64,000 bases of DNA. Source: Cristatella mucedo. Lineage: Eukaryota; Bryozoa; Phylactolaemata; Cristatellidae. The translations under genes were made by a program, and so were the position numbers. The DNA lies in assembly GCA_009760855.2 (NCBI GenBank), contig WPIO01000014.1:2967501-3031500 (forward strand), written 5' to 3'. Below the pieces are notes generated by a model that did not search any database, had not been told where the DNA came from, and saw nothing but the letters and a program-made list of their open reading frames with translations. Below, piece after piece: positions 33,239 through 45,200 of this stretch; the first letter of the stretch is position 1, and each line of letters opens with the position of its first letter.

Positions 33239-36200
33239 CTGTTGGCAGAGCGATAAATAAAAAAGATTGTGGAAACATACAAGCTCCCAGTGATGTTGTA
33301 TAGGCAAAAATGGCTGACGCACCACTGCATCCCACAACTAGCTTGAAGGAAAGTTGTGTACACGACAAAAAAAGATGAGTACAATTGGTGACGATACCGA
33401 AAACTAATCACAGACCAAGCGAAGCAGCACATGTGAAAACAAAAAACTATATGCCACGGGTACATACGATCAATTAACGAAGTGGCTCTTGCAGGCAATA
33501 TATTTTGATATGCTCGAAAATATCAAATTACTAGCTTGCACACGTAAATAAATCATGGAAAGCTCCAGTTTTGCTTTCAAAGGCAGGCCTGCATGTCCGC
33601 TGACCTAGCTGATGAGCCCACCCCACTGACTTCCAAGCTTAGAGCTCCTAGCTAATGGAGCAAAATCTGCAAAGAAGAAAAAATTCAAAAATATTTGAAA
33701 ATTATATTTAATAATATTTTTAAAAGACAACAATGTATCAAGTTTTATTAAATTTATTAATCAGCACCAGGTAGAAAATTAGCCACGAGTTACACTTATT
33801 GAATATACAGATGTTTACCATTTTTAAATTAATATTAGTAATTAATATAAACTTCACAAATTAATATTAAATTCGTATTAGTAAAAACCCACCCCAACCC
33901 CCAGTAAAGAATCATGAGCAGATTTCATTTATTGATGTCCATCGCTTACCAAAGGCTGGCACACCAAGGCATGTTCAATTTCAACTATGAATAATAATAA
34001 TAATAATACATTTGATAAGCTGCCCTCAGAGAGCTCACTCTCTTTCTAGGCCCTTTACAATTGCTGCAAAGGAAGCACGATCGAATGGTCAGTAGTGGCA
34101 TGCTCAATAAGCAACAAGAATAACATGGTTAGGGGTGACATGTACATGGTCAGCATGCAAGTTTGGTTAGTGGCAGCATGCACAGTGTCAGCACGCATAA
34201 GCACGTAAAGGACGAGTCACAGGGACTCACTAAATGCTGTGATAAATAGGTACGTTTTTAGTTTCATTTTAAATGTGGACAAGTCAAGAGATGACGTGGC
34301 GCAAGTCGATAGTGAGTTCCAGGCTTTAGGAGCATATGAACTCAAAGCACGGTCTCCAAATAATTTGTGGGGTTTGTAAGAGGTATAGGTAAACAGTTAA
34401 GTTCCGAAAAGTGGGTGGTACGATGCTTAGCTTGGTGGGGGAATAGATCTGATAGGTAGGCTAGAGCCAAAGAATGAAGAGACTTGAAAGCGAGTGACAA
34501 AATATTGAAGCCGATGCTTTGCTTGACTAGGAGCTAGTGCAGGTTGGCCTGGATTGGTCTGATGAAGTTCGAAAAGTGGTGTGATGTGGCAACTGTAATG
34601 CTCACGACAGACAAGCCTAGCTGCAGAGTTTTGCACCAGCTGTAAGCGCCTGAGTGCACAGGCCGGTAGGCCAGCAAGCAGTAAGTTACAGAAGTCAAGA
34701 CGGGATGTCACAAATAAATGGACCAATTTACTTATGGTATCCCTGTCTAAACAAGCCCGAATTTTAGCGATCTTATAAATGTGCATATGGCAGTTACGTG
34801 CACTCATTAGCAAATTATTTCACGTTTTGACACGATACCCATCATTGCTATTTCAGCAGTAGTAGTTCTATAAATAGTATAGTATAAATAGTATAGTAGT
34901 TCTATAAATATATCGCAAAGGAAATAACATAAATGTGATGTCAGAGACTGTGGCGGACTAGCTAACAAACCTAGCTTATCATAAGGGTTGATTAGCTGTA
35001 ATTGGTTCACCAGAGGGACTTTGCTCGTGCCAATATGGATCAGTCACTACAAGAAAAATGTTGTCAAATTACCATCAAAGATCTCCACTATGTAACACGT
35101 GATAGCAATCTTGACACTTTGTACCCACCGATACTCGTCTCTGCGGTGGCACAGTCAAGCAAGTTAGGGGTTGTGGACTTTACCCCCATAGATCATACCG
35201 GAGAGTGATATGCCACTGAAAGTAGCTTGGCATACCACTTTAACCCCACAGCCTGACAGCCACCATACCTGATTTGCAGGGGCAGCTACAGGGGTAGAGG
35301 GCGGCTGCAAAAGCGTGCCTCCGGGTCATTTTTAGGAGAGAGGACGGCAATGCCGAATCCACGATGGCGATACCTGCATGGCAATGCCGGATCCAGATTG
35401 ATCTCTCACAGGCTGTCATGGAGTTATCTCTACCTTGAGGACAGCTCTATGTGAGCTGCACTCTTTCCCACTCGGACCAATCGATCTAGAGTCGTCGATA
35501 GATACATAAAGTTGCTACCATCCCAATGCATAGTCATGACTTTTGGACAGTTTTCCCACCAGCATACCAAGTGTAGTCGCCATTGTAAATGGATATCCCG
35601 GGTGGCCAGCAGCAGATGGAAGCCCCTCTCCTGTTGCTAGAGCATCCGCTGCTGATCTCGAGCTATGTTTATTTCATGAATCTTTTTACACAGAACGTCA
35701 CTTCTGTAGGTCTAACCTCTGTACAGACTGGATTGCAGTGACACTTTGCCAGCAGTGGTAAGCAGCCACTCTTGTTATCTGTGCACCGATTCAGTGCTAA
35801 AGGCATGTACAACAGTAAGAAATTGAAATTAAGAATTAAGAAATTAAGAAATTGCATGCATAGAGACTTTTAAAGCCAGCCATTGTTAACTTAGTCAATC
35901 TGTGGCATTCACTGTGATAAGTCGGTAATGAACTATACGTAATTAAGCCAGGTAGTGGTTCCTGCTTGCAGTGGCCTGACACCGACTGATTTCTAAATGA
36001 GCAATATATTTTCAAGACGCCCCCACTAAGTGCTCACAGCCCTGGCTGGCTTTAGAAGATCTATTGCTTTTATAAACATGCATGGTAGACTGTGTACTGC
36101 GAGTCACTAGTACATAAATTGTCATGTCCAGAGTACAGCTAAAACAGATTGCCTTATGAGACCTCCGGCACTCAACCACTGAGTGTTTTCAAGGTAAGCT

Positions 36201-39200
36201 GCACATTAATAAAAGGACTTGCATGATATGCTCTTAGCTTGTTCTGCTTATGAGCGCCGAAAAATAACCCCTGAGTGGTTACTGACAGTGACATCTCTCA
36301 CGTCTACTGAAGGTGAAGATTTTTACAAGAGGAAGATTTCTGACCACCGGCCTTGTAAAAGAAAAATAAAGGTGGGTTGATTCTACCGTCTCGTTTACGT
36401 AGCAGCAGAATAGCCTTAGAATTATATCACCCTGCTTACAGTAAATAGTAAGAAATTGCCAGCAGCAGGACTCGAACCCTCTACTGGGGTCGTGAAGTGC
36501 AAGCACCATATCCCTATGCTAAGACCTAAGGTCACATTCTGGCCTCCCGACACCAAGCGATACTCGAGTTTCTTGTCCGTTGCAGAATTCTCTTCCGAAA
36601 ACCGAAGTTCTTGCGAATATCGTTAATAGAAACCGATACAGCTAAGACCTGTTTAAAGCTTATCTGTTTGTTGTTTGACAGTAGCACGTAAGAAATTACG
36701 CGTCTGTGGAGATCTAAGTGCTTATCCCTTCAGGCTGGGTCTGCCACGCCGGCGGTGGCCGTTAGATACGTCTGCGGCTAGTAACCTGCATATTAGTTAT
36801 GATCGTGCGTACCTATAATCACTTCGTTATTGTAGTTCAAATGCATTCCTAGATGTTATTACTGCTGCTAAGATCCGTCTATTCTGCATTACCAAAAGAA
36901 AAGCGCCCGGAGCCGACACGGGGCCCGCGAGCTGATACCCCTTGTTCGGTGGGAGCTTCGAGCTAAGTACCTGCTCGTTTGGTATTCCTGGCATTGCCTC
37001 GAACCATTCAATGCGTTGTCCTTCGATGTGAATCTCTCCAACTTAGTGGTCATCAGGCCTACTATAACTCCGGCGACCCAACTTAACACTTGTCTTTAGA
37101 ATCCTTGCTCAATGTGTAATAAACCCCTTGTAATAGGCGACCTTATTTCTGAAAATGGCCTCAACCGGCTCGCCTAGACTGAAACTTGGCTAAAATCGAT
37201 GAACTGCCGGACAATTAAAGATGCAACCCCGACTGGCTTCTCCTTCTTTCACAACCCCAGATCAATCTAAACTGGACGTGGAATCGCCATTATCATGTGC
37301 TCAAAATTCAATTTCAAGCCATTTGCAGTACCCACGAACCAGACCGTCTTTTGAATCGATTGTCTTGTTTTCACCCGAAAACAAGCTACCGATGGTGGCA
37401 GTAGTTTTATCGCCCACCAGGTACCAAATCCTCTTTTATCTCAGATTTCTCCGATCTCATTTCGATGCTGTGTGCAAGAAATCAATCCTTCCTCGTTATG
37501 GGTGATTTCAAAATTCACTTTGATAACTTATCTGCTGCCTTCAGCACTGAATTTCGTGCATCGACTGACTCATTGTCTCATGTGGCTCATTTGCATGTTA
37601 CTACTGACATCAAGGGTCACACATTCGACCAAACTTTCTCATAAAACTGTACTTTATCATCACCAATTATTACAAAATTCTGATAATCTGACCACGTGCA
37701 GATCTCATTCAATCTGCAGTGTGTGCCCTCCTCATCCTCATAATAATAATAATGCACTTGATAAAGCGCCCTCAGAGAACTCAAGCTCTTTCTAGGCGCT
37801 TTACATTTGCTGCAAAGGGAAACACGATTGAATGGTGAGTAATATTATGCTTGATAAACTACATGGATAACATGGTTAGGGGTGACATGCACAGAGTCAG
37901 CATGCAAATGTGGTTAGTGGCAGCATGCACATGTCAGCATGCATAAGCACATGAAGGACGAATCACAGGCATCCACTAAATGCTGTCCTAGATAGGTGTT
38001 TTTTAAGTTCTTTTTAAATGTGGTCAAGTCAGGGGATGTTCTGACGCAAGACGGGAGTGAGTTCCAGGCTTTGGGAGCATACGAACTAAATGCACGGTCT
38101 CCAAAGTATTTGAGGTTTGTACGAGGTATTAGTAAACTGTTGGATTCCGAAAAGTGGGTGGTAGGATGCATGGCCTGGTGGGGAGTAGATCTGAGAGATA
38201 GGCTGGAGCCAAAGAATAAAGTGACCTAAAAGTGAGCGACAAAACCTTGAAGTCGATGCGTTTCTTGACTGGTGGCCCGTGCAGGTCGGTGAGAAGTGGT
38301 GTGATGTGGTTTGATGTGGCTACTGCGATGCTCATGACAGACAAGCCTAGCTGGAGTTTTGCACCATCTGTTAGCGCCTGATTGCACATGCCGGTAGGCC
38401 AACAAGCAGTGAGCTATAGAAATCAAGACGGGATCTTATCTAAAATCACCTGTGAATCTGGAAACCTCAAGATGCACGACATCGATGCTATTCGTGCGAG
38501 AATATCTGATTTGCTTCTGCTGCTCAATCTGCCTTCCGATCTGCCATCACTGGTAGATTGCTTTAACACGACACTAGCTGACATGCTCGGTGAGTTTGCA
38601 CCTCTAAATAAATGCACTGTGCCGCTTGCGAAGATGGCCTTTGGTTTACCGCAGACATTCAACTAGCTAGGTCTACTAAGCTCAAGCTTGAAAAAGCCTA
38701 CAAAAGATCAGGACTGACTGTCCATCGACTGGCATAGGAGGACTACTGTAGGTCGTAAAAATCGATCCAATCAAAGGCTAAGTCTAGTTTCTATATAAAC
38801 ATAGTTGAATCACATATGCACAATCCAAAAATGTTCATGTCAACGATCAACCATCTCCTTAACTGCTCTCAGGTCAGCTTTTTACCTAGTGATCGCTGTG
38901 ATGACTTAGCTGATTGCTTCTCTAGCTTCTTTGTCAACAAGTTAGACACGATCAAAGAGTTAATCACTAAGGTGGCAACAACCTGCCTGGAATCCTGTCC
39001 CCCAATTCCATGCAGCACCTCGACGTCTACATTCAAAGAGGTCACTAGTGACTTCATCCTGAAATTCATATCCCAATCAAAAAAGACAACTAGTCTTCTG
39101 GACCCTAATCCCACTGCCCTGCTTCTACGATGAATTGATCTGGTGCTGCCATGCACAAGTAACATCATAAATGCAATAGGCCTCAGGTCATGTTCCAGCA

Positions 39201-42200
39201 ACGTTTAAAAAGGCTGTAGTCAGGCCTTTACTCAAGACAGCAATACTAGACCAAGAGAGCTAGAGTAACTTCCTACCAGTCTCCCTTCTACCGTTTCTAT
39301 CAAAGACACTGGAACGAGTCGTGGCAGACTCGCTGAACTCAAATATTGAAACTTCAAGCCTGTTAGTAAGTTCCAGTCTAGTTTTCGACCTAGTCACTAA
39401 ACAGTCAGCATTGCTCCGGATGTACAACGACCTACTTAGGAATGCAAATTTAAGTAGAGTATCTCTGCTTGTTTTGCTCGATCTTTCAGCAGCTTTTGAT
39501 ACTATCGATCACCAAGTCCTTCTTGAGCACCTCTCATGTCGCCTGGTCATCACTGACACCGCATTACAATGTTTCAGGCCCTATCTCAGTGGGAGACTCC
39601 AGAGTATTGATGTGAATGGTAACAGATCATTTGAGGAACCTCTGAGATACAGGGCAACTCAGCGCTCTGTGCTTGAACCCACTCTTTTCGCGGTGTATAC
39701 TCTGCCTCTAGCCGATCTGATTGCCAGGCAATCCTATACAGATGGCATTCAGTTGTACCTTTGCTTTGATCCCTCCCAGCCCTCCAGCACATCGAATTCT
39801 CTCAACTCCTTTGTTGCATGTACTGATGACATCTGCACATGGATGCAAGCCAACTTTCTTGAATTAAATGATGGTAAAACCAACTTACTAGTTATGGACA
39901 AACCAAGTGTTATTCAGAAACTGGAAAGGCTAACGCTCAAAATCGGCTCTGTTAGCATATCTCTTGTTAAATCTGCACAAAATCTAGGTGTCATCTTCCA
40001 AAGTGACCTTTCATTAGGCGACCACATCAGCTCTACAGCCAAGTCTGCCTACTTTCAGCTATATAACATAGCTAAAATTCGGGACATTTGTGACATCCCA
40101 TCTTGACTTCTGTAACTGACTGCTTGCTGGTCAACCAGCCTGTGCAATCAGGTGCTTACAGCTGATGCCAAACTTTGCAGCTTGGCTTGTCTGTCGTAAG
40201 CCTTGCAGTTGCCACATCACACCATTTCTCTTCGACCTGCACTGGCTACCAGTCAAGCAAAGCATCGATTTCAAGATTTTGTCACTATATGCTAGCTGTG
40301 TCAACATCCTCTTTTTTATAGCAACAGAAGAGCCTTTATTGCTATCACCGCTGCTTGCAGCATTAATAAAGAATCGCCCACTGCAGGATTCGAACCCACG
40401 ATTTCGGGACCCAGGTCATAAAAAGCAACCACCTTACCTAGTGTGCCACCACGGCTCTCTACTCACTTTTAGGTCCCTTCATTCTTTGGCTCCAGCCTAT
40501 CTATCAGATCTACTTCTCCACCAGGACAAGCATCGTACCACCTGCTTTTCGGAATCCAATCGTTTACCTATATCTCGTACGAACCTCACATCCTTTGGAG
40601 ACCGTGCCAATAGTTCGTATACTCCCAAAGACTGGAACTCACTCCCGACTTTCGTCCCGACATCCTCTGACTTGACCAAATTCAAAAAGAAACTAAAACG
40701 CATTTATTCATCACACTATTTAGTTGGTCTCTGTATTTTGATCTTTACATGTTTGTGCACGCTGACACTGTGCATGCTGCCACTAAGCAAACTTGCATGC
40801 TGACCCTGTGCATGTCACCCCTAACCCAGTTATTCTTGTTGTTTATTGAGCATGCTGCCACTAACCATTCGATCGAGCTTCGTTTGCAGCAAATGTAAAG
40901 TGCCTAGAAAGAGATTTAGTTCTTTGAGGGTGCTATATCAAATGTATTATTATTATTATTATTACTATTAAAGAAAGACAAAGTGTCAGGCACACTCAAT
41001 GTCTGCATCAAACCCTGACTGATTTGGGGTGTTCTTTGTCAGTGAACAAAAAGTTGATCTTTGACAGTCGAGATTTGGTGGTAGATGGAGAACAGTGTCT
41101 ATGTGTGTATACACAAGTCTCTACCACTTGCTTTTGCTGTCACTAGCTGTTCCGTTTTGGTCAGGGAGTACTTCAGTTAATCGGGCCATTAACACTTGTA
41201 GTCTCGGTCACCCATTGAGGATTTGATAACCAGCATGGCCTCCCACTTCTGACAGGAGGTTGCTATATGCCATTCTTGGTCATGTGAATTATTTTGCTGA
41301 TTGCTTGATGCATCGGGTTGGCGGTCTAGAGAGCTGCATAAAACTTTATGCACCATAGCCTAAACCCTATCAGCAAGCACAACCAGAAGAAACTGTATAG
41401 CTCACCATAAACAAGGACCCCGAGACATGGACTGAAATCAGGAAACTGACAAGTTTGCCTGCCACAATCAGAATATGCTACAAAGTGGTAAAGAACAGGC
41501 TTGCGTTATCAGCATATACCTCTACTGCTTCACAGCCGGCAATCGTCCAGGCTCTATACTGTGTACTAGGTCTACCAGCACTAACCATGAGACACACTGG
41601 TAAATATATCCCAGAAATTAAGTCATGTGCCACCGTTGCCAATGGAGCTGTGATGGCTCCCGGTAGTTGATCAAATCGATACAGAGAAAAATTCTGAGTC
41701 GTACCTGTTGAGAGTTTTGCAGTTCCATAATACATCAATGGATCTCTACGAAACTCGGACTTTTATTTCACAAACGTAGAGTTGTACAGCAATGAGTATA
41801 TGTAGTTTTTCAGAGCTCTTTTATTATTGCGTACTAGCATTCTACGGACAGGTCAGCTAATATAAATCCACCAACTCAGCCTACCGTCAGCCAGACATAC
41901 ACTGAGCCTCAAACGAATACTCAAAGTATGGCCCACCTGCAGTGGCAGTTAATTCTTCAAGGTTTTCTAAAATGCCAGGCATATATTCCAGTTATGTGAA
42001 GCATGTGAAAATATTTACTGAAAGTCCAAAACAAACACACATGCTGCTGGTATGCATGTGTTTAGTGTGACATCGTCCCACCACGATTCATTACAACCTT
42101 CCTTGTCTGGCTAGGCATAGAAGCCATCAGCTTCCGCATGTTCTTTTCTGCTGTAGCACATTCCAATAAGCCTGAATTTTTCTGAAAATGTAGGTTATTG

Positions 42201-45200
42201 ATGTAGGTGGAACACTCTGCCTTAGCTACCTGTCTATATTGCTTCATAGTCGTTTTATGGGGCTCAAATCAGGCCAATGGTTGGGCCATTGCAGCAGCAC
42301 CTAACAAGGATTTGTCAAACAGTTCCACTATATCTGTCATGTACTGACATTCTAAGGACCAGCAAAAACACTTTGCTTAAGTGGGAACCTTTTTGCAAAA
42401 GCCTTATTCCAAATACTAAGAAAAACCTTACCTTAACTTCCTATAACAGATATAAGAGCTCACTGCTTAAGTGGGAACCTTTTTGCAAAAGCCTTATTCC
42501 AAATACTAAGAAAAACCTTACCTTAACTTCCTATAACAGATATAAGAGCTCACTGCCTGTGGACTAGCTTCGTTGAGTCACATCAGAAATAGTCACAGCA
42601 TGGTCAGGGAGGATATCACTGTGCCATCTTGAGAGGTGAAGTGTGCCACCTTGCCACTGACCAGCAGACAGATGGACTTTCTCCCTTTAATTGGTACATA
42701 TAAGGCAACCTTCACAATCTAGACCAATGCAGGTAAACGAATCGCATAGCAAGTTAACTCACCCCATTCTGGTTCATGCTGTTAGGTTGCACTTTTGGCA
42801 ATGGTGACCCGGTGAAATGCTTTAATTCGAGGATGACATCCCGGCAGTACTCTTCGGTGAACACACGAAACGTGTAGATACCCGCAGCTATAGAAGCAAG
42901 ATAAAATGTCATCAACATCAACTTCACGCACTTGACATTCACAATGGGATTTAAAATATGATGCACTCTTTCTCTATCTCTCCTCCTTCTCTGCTGCCCA
43001 TCCCTACCTTCTTCAATCACATAGCCTTGCTCCAACAGATGGTCCAAAGCCAACAATCGATTCTTACTGCACTTCTGCTGACTGCAGTAGTCAACTGCTG
43101 ATACAAACTCTGTCGTAAGATATTCAGCCTGCAAATTTGAAATTAAAAATGTTCAAGGCTAGCAAGTTGTAACATATTTACCACTATTAAGAGTGGACCC
43201 TGAGTTTCAATCCATGCATTCCAGTAGCACTGCATAAATCCGGCTGCCAGATTTTAAAATAAAAAATATAATTCATTTGTATAGCACCCCAAGAGAACTT
43301 AATCTCTATATAGGTGTTTCACATGTGCCTCGCGGCCCACGACCTCAGCCAGACCTTGATCGGGGCTAGCACCTTAACTGCTGGACCAAACCAGCTCGGC
43401 AAAAATGTTACGTGAACCTGACGTGATTCGACACATTTTTATTTTCACACCAAGTAATATCAGAGAAAAGGCAATGCTCAAGTATTATGAATCAGCACTG
43501 GTGACCATTGGTTAGACATCACACTTCCTTTTTGGGAAGTCACCAATAAGAACTAGCAAGAGCGTATAAAATGCATTCGTGCATGATCAACAATCACCAC
43601 TCAACCCTTCTCACGGCATTTAAATCAGATGCTCAAGTGAACAAGCTGCCTATGTGCTTCTACAGCCCACTGATACCCCCCAGCCCAAGCATATGACTTA
43701 CATCCAGAGAAGCTTCTGGGCTTAACAGCTCGATGGTGTTGAAATAGTATACACAGCACTTGAGCTTGGAGGATGAACAGCATAGCCATATATGTTACTC
43801 TCTGGATGTTGAAAGATCATGAGGGCCAGACTGATAGGCTCTATACGCAGAACAGTCTAGCTACAGACAATACCACTCGAACAGGGCCGAATCGATATTC
43901 ATAGAGCTGCTGACAGCAACGAGTAGAGACCAGGGAATAGAGAGTAGCAGGTACGCAGATGCTGTTAAGTGGAAAAGGGCTCTCAAGCTCCAAAAAGAAG
44001 AACGTTGCCATAATGATTAAACAAACATTTTATAAATATGTTGTTGCTCACGTTCCTATCGTTTTATTATTCCTTGATAATTAAAATTTCACTTCAATCT
44101 GTCTGTATTTTGCGAGCAATGAATAGCCCTAGATCATGTAACTTACACTGAAGATTTCCGTAGTCAAGCTGGTCTTGAAAGCCTGTAAGGACTTCACACT
44201 CCGAACGCACTCTGACAACGAATTCCCAAAGCACCACAATATGAAAATGTAAGACCGCTGGCCTTTATCAACATCTTGAGTGACGGGCAGGAACATACAG
44301 TCAACTCTTACACAGATCGCTCCTTTAGGACCTGAGGCATCTATTCAGCTTTTATTTTCCCAACGGCATCGAGATAAACGGGAGCCCTAGAATACCCTGA
44401 AGATGAATTAGCAAAATCCAGTGCTGAACACAAAGGAGGCCACAGCCCTAAAAAAAATTTGCCACGTTTGCCAATGCCTCGAGTCAAGCTGTCAGGCTAC
44501 AGCCATTTCAAGACACTGGCCACGTAAAAGCATTCAAAGAACTTGAGAGGTGTGCACACTTTTGCATGCACGGGGAATCAAGAAAATCACCGAATTTATT
44601 TTCTGGCTGCATGCTCACCCACATGCTATACTGGCCTTAGCTCAGCTATGATGCGCTTGCAGGTTCAAGACCAGGGCGGTGGGCTGGAGTCCTGCAGCAG
44701 GAAATCTGTATTGACAGTCCAAAGAGGGTGAAAGCCGCTAAGGCTCTTTGGCTGCTGCGTAAAAGAGGCTGAAGAATCAGCTGCTCTTTGCTTTACCTTT
44801 CCCATGTGCAGCTTCGGTCACCGAGTAATGAGAAGGATCATTTCCAACGCCATCGACAGAGCAGGAGAATGGGCTGTGAGCCACTACTGGCAGACACCTC
44901 CGACACGAGTTAAGTAGGATGCAAGAGTGGGACCCAAGCACTGCATTGAAGGGACAGCCTGCAGCAAATGTGATAAACAAAATATAAACATTAGAATACC
45001 TTTGTATAGCACCCTAAGAGAACTTGATCTCTATCCAGGCACTTCACATATACCGTAAAGGCAAGCACTTTAACCAGCAGGCCAAACTAGGGTGGCACAC
45101 CAAGACCTGAATGCCCTTCTGCACGAGATGGCGCTATACAAATTCCACAAAAATAGCAGAGCATCTACCTGACCAGCCTAAATTATAGAGCTGCATGAGA

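Larger units (their letters stand above)
36575..40970 (+). mobile_element. LINE family A, long copy interrupted by two nested insertions
   Basis: Starts near GAATTCTCTTCCGAAAACC, the same 5' end as the copy at 46235, and ends in (ATT)n at about 40940-40970. 36900-37700 corresponds to the AP-endonuclease region (decayed), 38440-39300 to the linker and early RT, 39321-40106 to RT, then the [14 protein letters not shown] and [14 protein letters not shown]-terminus and GCATGC-rich 3' UTR. A minus-strand family A copy (37738-38435) and a SINE C (40290-40455) are inserted. Its RT active site is mutated, so it is dead. It lies antisense within OGFOD2 intron 5. Confidence 0.9.

Noticed and set aside
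38423-38662. Minus-strand frame of 79 codons
   Set aside because: Shadow of the plus-strand LINE reading [20 protein letters not shown].
44777-44980. Exon-like open frame on the minus strand inside OGFOD2 intron 3, with an acceptor TTTGCTGCAG and a donor GTAAAG and many cysteines
   Set aside because: Exons 3 and 4 of OGFOD2 already join in phase 0 without it. Only its third frame is open, which does not fit that phase, and no family is recognised. It may be chance.
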